DNA of 64,000 nucleotides from Lysinibacillus macroides (GCF_001281525.1 NZ_LGCI01000010.1:221348-285347), one strand, 5' to 3'. Counted from the stretch's first letter, positions 51,229 through 61,379 are shown. Program-made: numbers and translations. The notes: generated by a model not told the origin, from the sequence alone.

Positions 51229-52569
51229 TTATATGACCTTTCGAGACGGAATCAGGCTTCCAAGCATTGCCCCTATTAGCGCAGGTAGTATCCATCCTAA
51301 GCCAATATCATAAAAAGGCAGCATCGCAGAATAGTATTTCTCTACTGCATCCAAAACACCTAACTTCGCGCCTGGCACACTTTCAACCAACGCTTTATAG
51401 CCATCAATCAAGCTAATGAAAAAGGTAAAAATCATCGCAATCGCATAAACCGTTTGCTTATTCTTAAAGAAGGATGAACCAAGAGCAAGCAAGATTAATA
51501 CGATGGCTAATGGATACAAGAACATTAAAACAGGGATCGCAAATTGGATGATATTGTTTAAACCAAAGTTTGCAATCGTAAAGGATACAGCACACAATAG
51601 GAGCACGAACCATTTATAGCTGATTTTTGGAAATACCTCGTGGAAAAATTCACTACAAGATGTAATTAAACCAATGCTTGTCTTTAAACAAGCTAGCACA
51701 ATAATAACAGCCAATAAAATAGCTCCAAATGAGCCGAAATAATGTTCCGCCACTGCGGCAAAAATTAAACCACCATTATCAAAAGTGCCTACTGCCTGAA
51801 TACTGGAAGCACCCATATACGTAATCAATCCGTAAATTAGCATCATTAATGCCATCGCAAAGATTCCAGATGTCCATGTTGCCTTAGCAATTGCCTTACG
51901 ATCTGAAATGCCCGCATTTTTAATAGCATTAATCACCACAATCCCAAAGGCAAGTGAGGCAAGAGCATCCATCGTATTATAGCCCTCTTTAAAGCCCGTC
52001 ATAAAGGCAGCATCTATATAATCGCCCATTGGCTGCTGGAAATCCCCCATTGGCTTTACGATGCTTGTGATAATTAGCATAAATAGCACAACTAAAAACG
52101 CAGGTGTTAAATATTTACCCACGTAATCCATAATTTTGGCTGGGTTTAAAGAGAAATAATAAACAATGGCAAAAAATAAAAAGCTAAATACAGCAAGTAG
52201 TATTGTGGCATGCTGTGCTTGAATATATGGTTCAAAGCCTACTACAAAAGGAACTGTAGCTGTACGTGGGATCGCAAAAAATGGTCCTATCGTTAAATAA
52301 AGGGCTAATGAAAAGACAATGCCAAATACAGGATGAACACGGCTTGCTAAATCACGTAAACCATTGCTGCCTGATAAGCCAATTGCTAATATACCGAGGA
52401 AGGGTAGCCCAATCGCTGTCACTAAAAAGCCAATTAAGCCAAACCAAAAATGAGTGCCTGCTAATTGACCTAGCTGAATCGGAAAAATAAGGTTCCCCGC
52501 TCCAAAATACAGTCCGAATAACATTGTGCCAATTACTGCATAGGTTGAAAAAGGTATCTTTTGTTGCAT
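51229..52569 (-). CDS. brnQ: Branched-chain amino acid carrier
   Basis: A 446-residue cation-coupled importer of Leu, Ile and Val with 12 predicted helices. It opens with MQQKIPFSTYAVIGTMLFGLYFGAGNLIFP, the LIVCS family signature, and contains GFKEGYNTMDALASLAFGIVV. ATG 52569 lies 10 bases after AAGGAG; the frame extends 17 codons upstream without a site. No T-box or other switch was recognised upstream. Monocistronic. Confidence 0.94.
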   Translation of the reverse strand: MQQKIPFSTYAVIGTMLFGLYFGAGNLIFPIQLGQLAGTHFWFGLIGFLVTAIGLPFLGILAIGLSGSNGLRDLASRVHPVFGIVFSLALYLTIGPFFAIPRTATVPFVVGFEPYIQAQHATILLAVFSFLFFAIVYYFSLNPAKIMDYVGKYLTPAFLVVLFMLIITSIVKPMGDFQQPMGDYIDAAFMTGFKEGYNTMDALASLAFGIVVINAIKNAGISDRKAIAKATWTSGIFAMALMMLIYGLITYMGASSIQAVGTFDNGGLIFAAVAEHYFGSFGAILLAVIIVLACLKTSIGLITSCSEFFHEVFPKISYKWFVLLLCAVSFTIANFGLNNIIQFAIPVLMFLYPLAIVLILLALGSSFFKNKQTVYAIAMIFTFFISLIDGYKALVESVPGAKLGVLDAVEKYYSAMLPFYDIGLGWILPALIGAMLGSLIPSRKVI

Positions 52570-52730
52570 CTTTGATGTACTCCTTAGAAGTTTTTGATAA
52601 TCGTAAATTATTTTAATCAAATATTTTTACACTACAATTTCACTATGGTAGCAGGCATTTATTATAATTACAATACTTTTTTGTTTATCTAAAATGAAAA
52701 AAAGAGCTGCCTGCTGACAGCCCTTCCCTC

Positions 52731-53483
52731 TTAGTTTGCCACTGACCATTCAACATGGTCTAAAAATTTATAAACATCTTCATACACTTTATCGCGCTCT
52801 TTATCTAATGTGATAATATGTCCAGAGTTTTTATACCAAATAATTTCCTTGTCATCTGTTTCTACTGTATTTAAAATAAATGGTGCACTTTCTTGATAGA
52901 GATCGTCATCTAATGCACCTTGTAATACTAATGTTGGTGCTTTGATCGTTGATAATTCTTCACGAGTTTCAGTTGTTAAACGTGTTACGCCATCTAATGA
53001 GTCTTTTGGTGTAATACGTAGCTCGTGCAACTCTGAAATAATTTGATCTTTTGATTTATTTTCAAAATGTTTATATAAACGAGCATAATGGTATAAACGT
53101 GTAAATAAGCCCTTTGAGTTATCACGCGTAATCGGTGCACACATTGCGACACATGCTTTAACAGGGAATTTCTCTGCAACTTTTAATGAGAATACGCCGC
53201 CAAGTGAAATCCCAACGACAGCGATTTCTTCATAGCCATTTTTTTGTAGGAAGTTATAACCTTCCACTACATCATTCCACCAATCCTCTGGCTTTGTTTC
53301 TAATAAGGCTTCAGGTTCTACACCATGCCCACTATAAATTGGTGCATGTACAGTATAGCCTCGTTTGGATAAAAATTCTCCTAGCTTTTTCACATCCTTT
53401 GTGCTACCTGTGAATCCATGCAGTAATAATACGGCTTTTTTGCCTCTCTCAATTGTTAAAGGTTGTGGTTTTGTCAGCTTCAT
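52731..53483 (-). CDS. Carboxylesterase of the Est30/YvaK type
   Basis: A 250-residue alpha/beta hydrolase: oxyanion loop LLLHGFTGSTKDV, nucleophile GISLGG (Ser near 94), acid Asp in LVLQGALDDDLY and His in YKNSGHIITLD. It matches the thermostable Est30 carboxylesterase group of Bacillaceae, which cleaves short-chain esters. AAGGGGAT precedes ATG 53483. Often next to rnr/smpB in Bacillus, but not here. Confidence 0.9.
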   Translation of the reverse strand: MKLTKPQPLTIERGKKAVLLLHGFTGSTKDVKKLGEFLSKRGYTVHAPIYSGHGVEPEALLETKPEDWWNDVVEGYNFLQKNGYEEIAVVGISLGGVFSLKVAEKFPVKACVAMCAPITRDNSKGLFTRLYHYARLYKHFENKSKDQIISELHELRITPKDSLDGVTRLTTETREELSTIKAPTLVLQGALDDDLYQESAPFILNTVETDDKEIIWYKNSGHIITLDKERDKVYEDVYKFLDHVEWSVAN

Positions 53484-53764
53484 ATTATGATATCCCCTTC
53501 GCGGAAATGTTAATTGTGTATTTTATGTGTCTATCTTATCATCCTTTATTCATAATGTATAATTTATAGTTTTTATCAAATCAATTCACTTTATGCATGA
53601 ATGATGTCAGGTTAACAGCGCTACTATCACACTTTCTATACCTTAACTTTCCAAGCTGGTTGTAAAATGCTGCATTCTTTGAAAAAATTTTTACGCCCTA
53701 TACTTCCTAACGGTTTCTCGTTATAATGCAGTTAACTCAATTTTAGGGAAAACGAGGTGAAAAA

Positions 53765-54655
53765 ATGGAGTGGCAGCAATTAGAATATTTTGTAACGGTT
53801 GCAAAGTTAGAGCATATGACACGCGCTGCAGAAGCATTAGCAATTTCACAGCCTGCACTCAGCCGTTCGATTTCCAAACTAGAGGAAGAATTAGGAGTAC
53901 CCCTATTTGATCGACAGGGACGCTCCATTATGCTGAATCGCTATGGTGAACTGTTTTTATACCGTGTGCAGCGAATGCGTAAAGAATATGAAAAGGCTGT
54001 TTTAGAATTACAGGAGTTAAATAACCCAGAGCTTGGGGATGTGTCACTCGGTTTTTTACATACGCTTGGGACTAGTATTGTACCAGACTTGATTCGTGCC
54101 TTTCGTCAAAAGCACCCCCGTATCCACTTTCACTTTACACAAAACTATTCACATTCACAGGTAAAGCAATTGCTCGCTGGCGAATTGGACCTTTGTTTAA
54201 TTGCTGCAATTGATACAGAGCCGCCAGTCTGCTGGCAAGAGCTGTGGCGCGATGAGCTGTTTATTATGGTACCTATTGACCATCCAATGGCCCATCGCAA
54301 AAGTATTAAAATGAAGGAGCTGGAGCATGAAAGTTTTATTTTAATGAAAAAGGGTTACGCCTTGCGCCGTACTGCTGACCGTTTGCTCCATGCAGCAGGC
54401 ATTAAGCCGAAAATCACTTATGAAGGTGATGAGGTCTCAACCATTGTTGGTTTTGTGGGGGCTGGCCTTGGTGTTTCACTACTGCCAGATGATGAGGACT
54501 TAAATCCAAAAAAAATCGTTAAAATCCGTGTGGATGATATGGTATGCGAACGAATTATCGGTATGGCTTGGGTGGATAATCGTTATTTGTCCCCCTCTGC
54601 ACGTCAATTTCAGCAATTTGTCTTTGATTTTTATGAACAAAAAAGCGCTAAATAA
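53765..54655 (+). CDS. LysR-family transcriptional regulator
   Basis: A 296-residue LysR regulator: N-terminal HTH with LEYFVTVAKLEHMTRAAEAL and AISQPALSRSISKLEEELG, linker helix, then the two-lobed effector domain (LGFLHTLGTSIVPDLI, VGFVGAGLGVSLLPDD). It resembles YybE/CcpC-like members. No divergent target gene is obvious; the esterase gene lies divergently 280 bases away. GAGGTG precedes the ATG. Confidence 0.9.
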   Translation: MEWQQLEYFVTVAKLEHMTRAAEALAISQPALSRSISKLEEELGVPLFDRQGRSIMLNRYGELFLYRVQRMRKEYEKAVLELQELNNPELGDVSLGFLHTLGTSIVPDLIRAFRQKHPRIHFHFTQNYSHSQVKQLLAGELDLCLIAAIDTEPPVCWQELWRDELFIMVPIDHPMAHRKSIKMKELEHESFILMKKGYALRRTADRLLHAAGIKPKITYEGDEVSTIVGFVGAGLGVSLLPDDEDLNPKKIVKIRVDDMVCERIIGMAWVDNRYLSPSARQFQQFVFDFYEQKSAK

Positions 54656-54697
54656 AGCGGTAGATTGCACTGTACGTTACAGTCTACCGCTTTTTTC
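54656..54697 (+). terminator. Terminator between the LysR and DUF1835 genes
   Basis: AGCGGTAGATTG and CAGTCTACCGCT pair, followed by TTTTTTC. Convergent genes share it. Confidence 0.82.
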
Positions 54698-55495
54698 TTA
54701 TGTCTCTATATAGGTCACACGACAGGTATGAATATCTGTTAAATCTCCCTCGACCTTTAAGTAGCCTTTTTCGTTTAAAGCGATGATTCGATTAATAATA
54801 AATTCCTCACTGAGATAATCGTTGGATGTATCATAGACTACACCAATAACACGCATAAGCTCAATCCATTCCTGATGCTGTTGCTGATGTAAATTTTGTA
54901 CACAGTTTATAATCATTGCATCCAGTGCAGTCTCCTCTACATGTACAACCCCATTTTCCCATATACGCAACGTGCTAGGATGGCGCTTTAGCTCTTCCCA
55001 CTCCTTGGCAAGGCGCTGACATGTTGGAATGGAAAATCGTTTTGCATCAGCCCGAAGTTTCATCAACATGTCAGATGAGAGCTCACCTGTATAACGTATA
55101 TTTGTATTGGCTTGTAGGCGTTGCAAGCCCTCTGTTGCATCAATGCCATAGACCCTATTGCATTTATTAATAAACTCACTCATCACATAGCGCAGTCCAA
55201 TTTGTTCATGCGCATTTTGGCTATACCAAACCCATACATCTACATCACAGGGTACACCCTCGATTTTTTTCTTCCAGTTTTTATAAAGATCATCGTACAA
55301 TTGCTGATCCTCATCATCTTTAAAAATATGTGAGGCTAACCAGCTTTTACGCTCTTCCATGTTTTTTAGTGGACCAATCGAAAAAATATCGTGAATACTT
55401 AAAACTACTTCATCGCGCTGTAAATGATGCTGACGTATTGCCAGCTTCATGGAACCTTGAGTCGCTAAACTTAAGGTAATATGTAAAATAGCCAT
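54698..55495 (-). CDS. DUF1835 domain protein
   Basis: A 265-residue cytosolic protein. Its N-terminal half (LHITLSLATQGSMKLAIRQH, VLSIHDIFSIGPL, DVDVWVWYSQNAHEQIGLRYV) matches DUF1835, and the C-terminal third (IINRIIALNEKGYLKVEGD, near the end) matches DUF3658. Function unknown. ATG 55495 is favoured, 7 bases after AGGGGG; an ATG two codons earlier is too close. It follows a LysE exporter gene on the same strand. Confidence 0.82.
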   Translation of the reverse strand: MAILHITLSLATQGSMKLAIRQHHLQRDEVVLSIHDIFSIGPLKNMEERKSWLASHIFKDDEDQQLYDDLYKNWKKKIEGVPCDVDVWVWYSQNAHEQIGLRYVMSEFINKCNRVYGIDATEGLQRLQANTNIRYTGELSSDMLMKLRADAKRFSIPTCQRLAKEWEELKRHPSTLRIWENGVVHVEETALDAMIINCVQNLHQQQHQEWIELMRVIGVVYDTSNDYLSEEFIINRIIALNEKGYLKVEGDLTDIHTCRVTYIET

Positions 55496-55506
55496 ATCCA
55501 TTCCCC

Positions 55507-56133
55507 CTACTGTTTGCTTAATGCAATTTGTATCCCAATAAACGTAAATAAGATACCTTGAACGATATTTAAACGCTTTGCAATCGCTGGTTTCCCAATA
55601 ATCACTTGTCGTGCCTTTCCTGCAAATATGCTAAATAATGAAAAGAGTATAAAGGCTTGCACTAAAAATACAATACCCAACATAAGCATTTGCCATGCAA
55701 CATGTCCCTGTGCTGGATGGACAAACTGTGGTAATAGTGCTAAGAAAAATAAAGATACTTTTGGATTTAATATATTCATCAAAATGCCCTTTTTATATAA
55801 TTCGATGTAAGCCTGTTCGTTTTGTTGCTGCAATGTAAATGGGTCACCCTTCGCACGAAAAGATTGCCAAGCTAGATATAGTAAATACAATGCTCCCGCA
55901 AACTTCACAATTGAGAAAATAATTGTAGATTGATAAATAATTGCAGAAATACCGAGTACCGCTGCACTAATATGCACAAGCAGACCTGTACAAAGTCCAA
56001 GTGATGTGGCAATACCAGCTTTTTCATCCTGTGTAATACTTTGGGCAAGGACAAATAAATTATCTGGCCCTGGCATCAGCGTTAACATGATCGCTGCTCC
56101 TAAAAATGCGAATATTGTAGAGAGTTCCAACAT
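55507..56133 (-). CDS. LysE/RhtB-family amino acid exporter
   Basis: A 208-residue membrane protein with five to six helices. The family signature MLTLMPGPDNLFVLAQSI lies in the first helix, followed by GIATSLGLCTGLLVH and NPKVSLFFLALLPQFV. It probably exports an amino acid or derivative. ATG 56133 is favoured, with GGAAGGG just before it. The DUF1835 gene follows closely, so both may be co-transcribed. Confidence 0.88.
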   Translation of the reverse strand: MLELSTIFAFLGAAIMLTLMPGPDNLFVLAQSITQDEKAGIATSLGLCTGLLVHISAAVLGISAIIYQSTIIFSIVKFAGALYLLYLAWQSFRAKGDPFTLQQQNEQAYIELYKKGILMNILNPKVSLFFLALLPQFVHPAQGHVAWQMLMLGIVFLVQAFILFSLFSIFAGKARQVIIGKPAIAKRLNIVQGILFTFIGIQIALSKQ

Positions 56134-56346
56134 GTTCCCTTCCTTCAACTTCTTTTACAAACTATTTACATTATACTACATGACGTTGTTCTCTTTTGCT
56201 GTAACTTTATGAATTTATCGAAAACTTTTCATGAACTTTCGTATCATAAATTTTTCTCGCTTAAGCAATACTTTTCTTTCCCAATACCTTATAATAGTAG
56301 AAACTTATAAAAAAGTCAGATTCCTTTAAAAAAGAGGTGGTTGTGA

Positions 56347-56730
56347 TTGGCAGTTAGCGATATTGTGACACGGTACGAGGATGAACAGGGTCAGATTTAT
56401 TACAAAATGAAATCGCATGATATTGAGGTGAAGGCAACGCAAAATGCAGGCTTGGCCCCTGTTATTACCTACTGGTTGGGCGAACGAGAAATTACAGATG
56501 ATATTCGTGATTTACGCTTTAGCCCACGTCCTCCAGATAGTTATATTCAGGATTATGAGGAATTTCAAGCAATGCTTTATACAAAAGAGCAGCGCGCCAT
56601 TAATCAGCTTTACGAACAATTGAGCATTAAACCGAAAAATATGTCCACGGTTAAACAAATCATCTGGAGCTTCTTTGTGATTATTTTAGCCATGCTGCCT
56701 CTTCTCATTGCTATTTGGTGGCTTCAATAA
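56347..56730 (+). CDS. Small tail-anchored protein of unknown function
   Basis: A 127-residue protein not recognised as a family. Residues 1-100 look soluble (VTRYEDEQGQIYYKMKSHD, YWLGEREITDDIRDLRFSP); residues about 107-125 form a single C-terminal membrane helix (IIWSFFVIILAMLPLLIAIWW). The start is TTG 56347, 6 bases after AAAGAGGTGG. It lies upstream of the proBA T-box leader but is a separate unit. Confidence 0.7.
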   Translation: MAVSDIVTRYEDEQGQIYYKMKSHDIEVKATQNAGLAPVITYWLGEREITDDIRDLRFSPRPPDSYIQDYEEFQAMLYTKEQRAINQLYEQLSIKPKNMSTVKQIIWSFFVIILAMLPLLIAIWWLQ

Positions 56731-56829
56731 TGAGACAATCCCCTTATCTTACTTTATCAAAATTTTCAAGTAATTTTTCTTATCCATCTTGACAGACTGG
56801 GCGAAGTAGTGCATTCTTGAGTCAATAAT

Positions 56830-57066
56830 AAAAAACGAACGAAGACTAGTAATAAGAAACTGCTTGAGTAGAGAGTAATGTCCATCGGCTGCAAGACATT
56901 GTACAAGAAAGACTTATGAACCTACTTCGTATATCGTCCTAGCCAAACTAGGCGCAGTCTCCAGCGTTATGAGCAAAGTGGAATGTCTAATGATATTCAA
57001 TGTAGGTGGTACCACGGAAAGTAAGCCTTTTCGTCCTAATTTTTAGGATGAAAAGGCTTTTTTATC
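56830..57066 (+). promoter_or_regulatory. T-box leader with proline (CCU) specifier
   Basis: Stem I is closed by ACGAAG (near 56831) and CTTCGT (56925); the AGTAA bulge lies at 56838 and the opposing loop reads GAA-CCT-A with CCU at 56921-56923. The T-box AGGTGGTACCACGG (57004-57018) follows, and a terminator formed by AAGCCTTTTCGTCCT and AGGATGAAAAGGCTT ends in TTTTTAT. Uncharged tRNA-Pro would allow transcription of proBA. Confidence 0.93.
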
Positions 57067-57113
57067 TTTATTCTAAGGAAAATGTTAAACAAACGGCAAC
57101 TGGAGGTAGTGTA

Positions 57114-58208
57114 ATGGAGAAAAAAAGAATTGTCGTGAAAATTGGCAGTAGTTCTTTAACCAATTCAAAAGGCGAAATCGATAAAGTTCGTTTAATGGAC
57201 CATGTACAGGCAATCGCAACGTTAAAAATGCAAGGGCATGAGGTCTTACTTGTATCATCAGGTGCTGTAGCGGCTGGCTTTAAACAGCTTGGCTACCCTG
57301 CCCGTCCTGTTACCGTCAAGGGTAGACAAGCTGCGGCAGCGGTAGGGCAAAGCTTACTTCTTCAAACCTACCAAGCATTATTTAGCATTTACGATATTAT
57401 ACCTGCGCAAATTTTACTGACACGTACGGATTTTTCGAAAAAAGAATGCTATAAAAATGCCTATGCTACGTTTGAGGAGTTATTAGAACGTTCGATGCTA
57501 CCGATTATTAATGAAAACGATACTGTATCTATTAGTGAATTAACGTTCGGAGATAATGATATGCTTTCGGCCCTTGTTAGTGGTCTTGTTCATGCAGATC
57601 AGCTTATTATTCTAACGGATATTAATGGTTTATATAATGCAAATCCCGCAAAAAATCCACAGGCTGAGCGCATTGATCGGCTCACGGCGATTACAGATGA
57701 TATGTTTGCCTTTGCCGATGGGGCAGGCTCAAAGATTGGTACAGGCGGTATGACCTCTAAGCTATTAGCAGCACGAGCAGCTCTACAGGCAGGCGTCAAA
57801 GTATTTATTGGTACAGGACAGGGTGCTGATAAGCTTGTGACAATTTTAGCTGGTCATGGCGATGGCACCTATATTGAGCATGATGAGCTAGCTGTGTTAG
57901 CCAATCATAAACAATGGATTGCACTTACGGAAGTATCTGGTAAAATCTTTATAGATAGTGGTGCTGAACAAGCATTATTAGACAATGGCAAAAGCCTATT
58001 ACCTGCTGGTGTGTATCGTGTAGAGGGTGATTTTTCCAGCGGTGATGTGGTAGAGGTCTATAGCAAAAATGGACTTTTAGGGCGTGGTGAAGTTTTATAT
58101 TCATCCCTAGAGCTAGCTTCAGCAATGGGCAAGCGGACAGACACTCTATCAAAATACCCGTGTGAGGTTATTCACCGCAATAAATGGCTGAAAATTCAAG
58201 CAAATTAA
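57114..58208 (+). CDS. proB: Glutamate 5-kinase
   Basis: First step of proline synthesis: phosphorylates glutamate. The 364-residue protein has the amino acid kinase domain (RIVVKIGSSSLTN, LVSSGAVAAGF, PIINENDTVS, FGDNDMLSALV, GSKIGTGGMTSKLLAA) and a C-terminal PUA domain (about 275-355). ATG 57114 follows TGGAGG; the longer frame begins inside the T-box and is rejected. Co-transcribed with proA, 12 bases behind. Confidence 0.95.
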   Translation: MEKKRIVVKIGSSSLTNSKGEIDKVRLMDHVQAIATLKMQGHEVLLVSSGAVAAGFKQLGYPARPVTVKGRQAAAAVGQSLLLQTYQALFSIYDIIPAQILLTRTDFSKKECYKNAYATFEELLERSMLPIINENDTVSISELTFGDNDMLSALVSGLVHADQLIILTDINGLYNANPAKNPQAERIDRLTAITDDMFAFADGAGSKIGTGGMTSKLLAARAALQAGVKVFIGTGQGADKLVTILAGHGDGTYIEHDELAVLANHKQWIALTEVSGKIFIDSGAEQALLDNGKSLLPAGVYRVEGDFSSGDVVEVYSKNGLLGRGEVLYSSLELASAMGKRTDTLSKYPCEVIHRNKWLKIQAN

Positions 58209-58220
58209 GGAGGAAATTTT

Positions 58221-59471
58221 ATGACGAGTGAAATTCAAGAAAAAGGAAAACGCGCAAAGGCAGCAAGTTATGTTTTAAATATCAAAACAACTAGTGAAAA
58301 AAATGAGGCACTTACAAAAATTGCCGAACAATTATTAATCGACCAACAAGCAATCATCACTGAAAATGCCAAAGACCTAGCAAAAGGCGAAGAACAAGGC
58401 ATACCAGCTTCTACATTGGATCGTATTATGCTTAACAGTGAGCGCATTACAGCTATGGCGGATGCTATTCATTTACTTGTAAAATTAGATGATCCAGTCG
58501 GAAAGGTTGTTGAGCATATCAAAAAAGACAATGGCTTACAAATTGAAAAGCGTAGTGTGCCACTTGGTGTTATTGGTATGATTTATGAGGCACGTCCCAA
58601 TGTAACCGTTGATGCAGCTACCCTTGCTTTAAAAACAGGGAATGCTGTCGTTTTACGTGGAAGTTCATCTGCTAAATTTTCAAATATCGCTCTTGTGACA
58701 AGCATTCATTGCGCACTCGCTAAAACTGCTGTTCCTACAGATGCTGTACAACTAATTGAAGATACAAGCCGCGAAACAGCCAAAGAATTATTTCATTTAA
58801 AGGATTATTTAGATGTGTTAATTCCGCGAGGCGGCAAGGCTCTTATTGATTTAGTGGTTAATGAGGCAACGGTTCCTGTGCTTGAAACAGGTGCAGGCAA
58901 CTGTCATATTTATGTGGACGAAATGGCGGATTACATAAAAACGGAAAAAATTTGTTTAAATGCTAAAACACAACGCCCTTCTGTTTGTAATGCGGCAGAG
59001 AGCTTATTAATTCATCCTGCTTGGTTTCAAACTTATGGTACTCAGCTCCTAACAGCCCTCCAACAGGCAGGTGTGACGATTATTGGTGATGCCAATGTCT
59101 GTCAAGCATTCGAAGCTGCCCTTCCAGCGACAGAGGAGGATTATGGAACAGAGTATCTCGATTTAACCATCAGTGTTAAATTGGTTGAAAATGTGTATGA
59201 AGCAATTGAGCATATTCATCAATATGGCACAAATCATTCGGAGGCCATTGTAACAGAAGATCAAGTAGTTGCGGATACGTTTTTACATAGTGTGGATGCA
59301 GCGGCTGTGTATCACAATGCCTCTACTCGCTTTACAGATGGCTTTGAATTTGGCTATGGTGCAGAAATTGGGATTAGTACGCAAAAGTTACATGCTAGAG
59401 GACCAATGGGCTTACCTGCCTTAACATCTACGAAATATTTCATTTATGGTGATGGACAAATCCGCGTATAG
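58221..59471 (+). CDS. proA: Glutamate-5-semialdehyde dehydrogenase (gamma-glutamyl phosphate reductase)
   Basis: Second step of proline synthesis. The 416-residue protein has GVIGMIYEARPNVTVDAATL, VVLRGSS, VPVLETGAGNCHIYVD and the catalytic Cys in NAKTQRPSVCNAAESLL, ending ARGPMGLPALTSTKYFIYGDGQIR. TAAGGAGG precedes ATG 58221. proC is not in the window. Confidence 0.96.
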   Translation: MTSEIQEKGKRAKAASYVLNIKTTSEKNEALTKIAEQLLIDQQAIITENAKDLAKGEEQGIPASTLDRIMLNSERITAMADAIHLLVKLDDPVGKVVEHIKKDNGLQIEKRSVPLGVIGMIYEARPNVTVDAATLALKTGNAVVLRGSSSAKFSNIALVTSIHCALAKTAVPTDAVQLIEDTSRETAKELFHLKDYLDVLIPRGGKALIDLVVNEATVPVLETGAGNCHIYVDEMADYIKTEKICLNAKTQRPSVCNAAESLLIHPAWFQTYGTQLLTALQQAGVTIIGDANVCQAFEAALPATEEDYGTEYLDLTISVKLVENVYEAIEHIHQYGTNHSEAIVTEDQVVADTFLHSVDAAAVYHNASTRFTDGFEFGYGAEIGISTQKLHARGPMGLPALTSTKYFIYGDGQIRV

Positions 59472-59509
59472 ATAGAAGCACTACTGTTATTGAAGAAAGA
59501 GGGTTATGG

Positions 59510-60388
59510 ATGAATATTTCAGCCATTCTTAAATTAACTGTATCCATGGCACTTTTTGGCTCTATTGGCTTTTTTACTGTTCATACAGGGATACCTGCCA
59601 TAGAGCTTGTCTTTGTGAGATGTATTTGTGCCACCTTCTTTCTAGGAGGTTTGTGGTTGCTTGTAGGAGGACATAAAACAGAGGTTTGGGAGAAGAAGGA
59701 AATTTTCCAAACGCTGATTTGCGGTATTTTTCTCGTCTTAAACTGGGTTTTTTTATTTAAAGCGTTTGAGGAAATGTCAATTTCCATTGCGATTTCTATT
59801 TATAATTTAGCACCTATTTTTGTGTTAATTTTAGGTGCTCTTCTTTTAAAGGAAAAGTTGACAATTCAGGGACTTGTGGCAACTGTTACTTGCTTTATTG
59901 GCAGTATGTTCATTATTGGTCTGAATAACTTTATATCCTTCTCAGCATTTATGCAATCAGGCTTTGTTTGGGCATTCTTATCAGCGATCTGTTATGCCCT
60001 TACGATGCTAACAAGTAAGACCATTACAAAGCTTAGCTCCTATGCCCTAACTTATATTCAAACAACAGTTGGCATTGTGATGCTACTGCCTTTTATTGAT
60101 TTTTCGCTTTTTGAGGGCTTAACTACAATGAATTGGCTCTATATTTTAGGCACAGGATTTATTCATACGGGCTTTGTTTACTATTTATTTTTTGATAGTA
60201 TTCGTAGTCTTCCCACTATTCTAGTATCCGTCTTAGTTTTTGTCGATCCTGTTGTGGCGATTTTACTCGATATACTGCTACTTGATTTTATGCCAAGCTT
60301 TATGCAAACAATGGGCATTTTACTTATTTTTGGTGGGATTTTCTATACAATATATATGCCAAAAAATAAACGGCTTTCTCAGGCTTAA
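59510..60388 (+). CDS. EamA-family transporter
   Basis: A 292-residue drug/metabolite transporter with ten helices in two EamA repeats (VFVRCICATFFLGGLW, SIYNLAPIFVLILGALLLKE; YALTMLTSKTITKLSSYALT, VFVDPVVAILLDILL). The substrate is unknown; the place behind proBA might suggest amino acid export, but that is weak. It lies 38 bases behind proA and 15 before a sugar kinase gene. Confidence 0.87.
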   Translation: MNISAILKLTVSMALFGSIGFFTVHTGIPAIELVFVRCICATFFLGGLWLLVGGHKTEVWEKKEIFQTLICGIFLVLNWVFLFKAFEEMSISIAISIYNLAPIFVLILGALLLKEKLTIQGLVATVTCFIGSMFIIGLNNFISFSAFMQSGFVWAFLSAICYALTMLTSKTITKLSSYALTYIQTTVGIVMLLPFIDFSLFEGLTTMNWLYILGTGFIHTGFVYYLFFDSIRSLPTILVSVLVFVDPVVAILLDILLLDFMPSFMQTMGILLIFGGIFYTIYMPKNKRLSQA

Positions 60389-60403
60389 AAAGGAGGTATA
60401 GTA

Positions 60404-61363
60404 ATGGGAAGACTCTTTACTATTGGCGAATTATTAATTGATTTTACGCCTACAAATGAATACGGCTCTCTTACAGCAATTGAACACTTTACCAAAAATG
60501 CTGGAGGAGCTCCGGCTAATGTAGCAGCGGTTTGCGCAAAACTTGGGCTACAGGCTGCCCTTTTCACACAAGTAGGTCAAGATGCTTTTGGCGATTTCCT
60601 TAAAACGACCTTGCAACAGGCAGGTGTAGATACAAGCTATATTCGTCAAACAACAGAGGGTGAAACAAGCCTTGCCTTTGTGTCCTTAGCAACGAATGGG
60701 GATCGTGATTTTTTATTTTATCGTCGACAAACAGCGGATTTATTATATAAGCCAGAATACCTTCCCTTGCAGCTTTTAACATCTAATGATATCGTTCATT
60801 TTTGCTCAGTCAATCTAGTAGAAAGCCCCATGAAACAGGCACATATAGCACTAATTGAACAGGCACATCAGGCGGGCAGTCTTGTATCCTTTGATCCAAA
60901 TGTGCGCTTGCCCTTATGGCACAATGAGTCTGCCTGTCGTGAAACCATCCTCGCGTTTTTGCCAAAAGCACATATTGTTAAGCTTTCTGAGGAAGAGCTG
61001 GTGTTTTTAACAGCAATAGAGGATGAGCAAATAGCCGTTCAAACCTTATTTCAAGAAAACGTAGCCATTATTATCATTACTCATGGTGCAAAGGGCGCTT
61101 CTTTGTATACGACACAGCAGCATTTTTATGTCCCTGCTGATAAGGTGGCTACAGTTGATACTACAGGAGCAGGAGATGCATTTATCGGTGCTCTATTAAG
61201 TCAATTTCTTACGCAGCACTTAACAGTGGCTACCATCGCTGCTTTTTGTGAACAGCATGCAGAGGATCTTTTATCATTTGCTAATCATTATGCAGGCATA
61301 TCAACAACAAGACATGGAGCTATCCCCTCTTACCCTGCACGTCATGAACTATCATTTAGATAA
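60404..61363 (+). CDS. PfkB-family sugar kinase (fructokinase-like)
   Basis: A 319-residue ribokinase-fold kinase. N-terminal GELLIDFTP, the GGAPANVAA substrate segment, and the C-terminal PfkB signature DTTGAGDAFIGALL with the catalytic Asp. It most resembles fructokinases of the ScrK type; the substrate is not proven. AAAGGAGG precedes ATG 60404. The following RDD gene starts 16 bases later. Confidence 0.88.
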   Translation: MGRLFTIGELLIDFTPTNEYGSLTAIEHFTKNAGGAPANVAAVCAKLGLQAALFTQVGQDAFGDFLKTTLQQAGVDTSYIRQTTEGETSLAFVSLATNGDRDFLFYRRQTADLLYKPEYLPLQLLTSNDIVHFCSVNLVESPMKQAHIALIEQAHQAGSLVSFDPNVRLPLWHNESACRETILAFLPKAHIVKLSEEELVFLTAIEDEQIAVQTLFQENVAIIIITHGAKGASLYTTQQHFYVPADKVATVDTTGAGDAFIGALLSQFLTQHLTVATIAAFCEQHAEDLLSFANHYAGISTTRHGAIPSYPARHELSFR

Positions 61364-61379
61364 GATAAGGGAGGAAACG

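Noticed and set aside
57006-57113. Extended N-terminus of ProB
   Set aside because: These codons lie inside the T-box and its terminator; AUG 57114 has the ribosome binding site.
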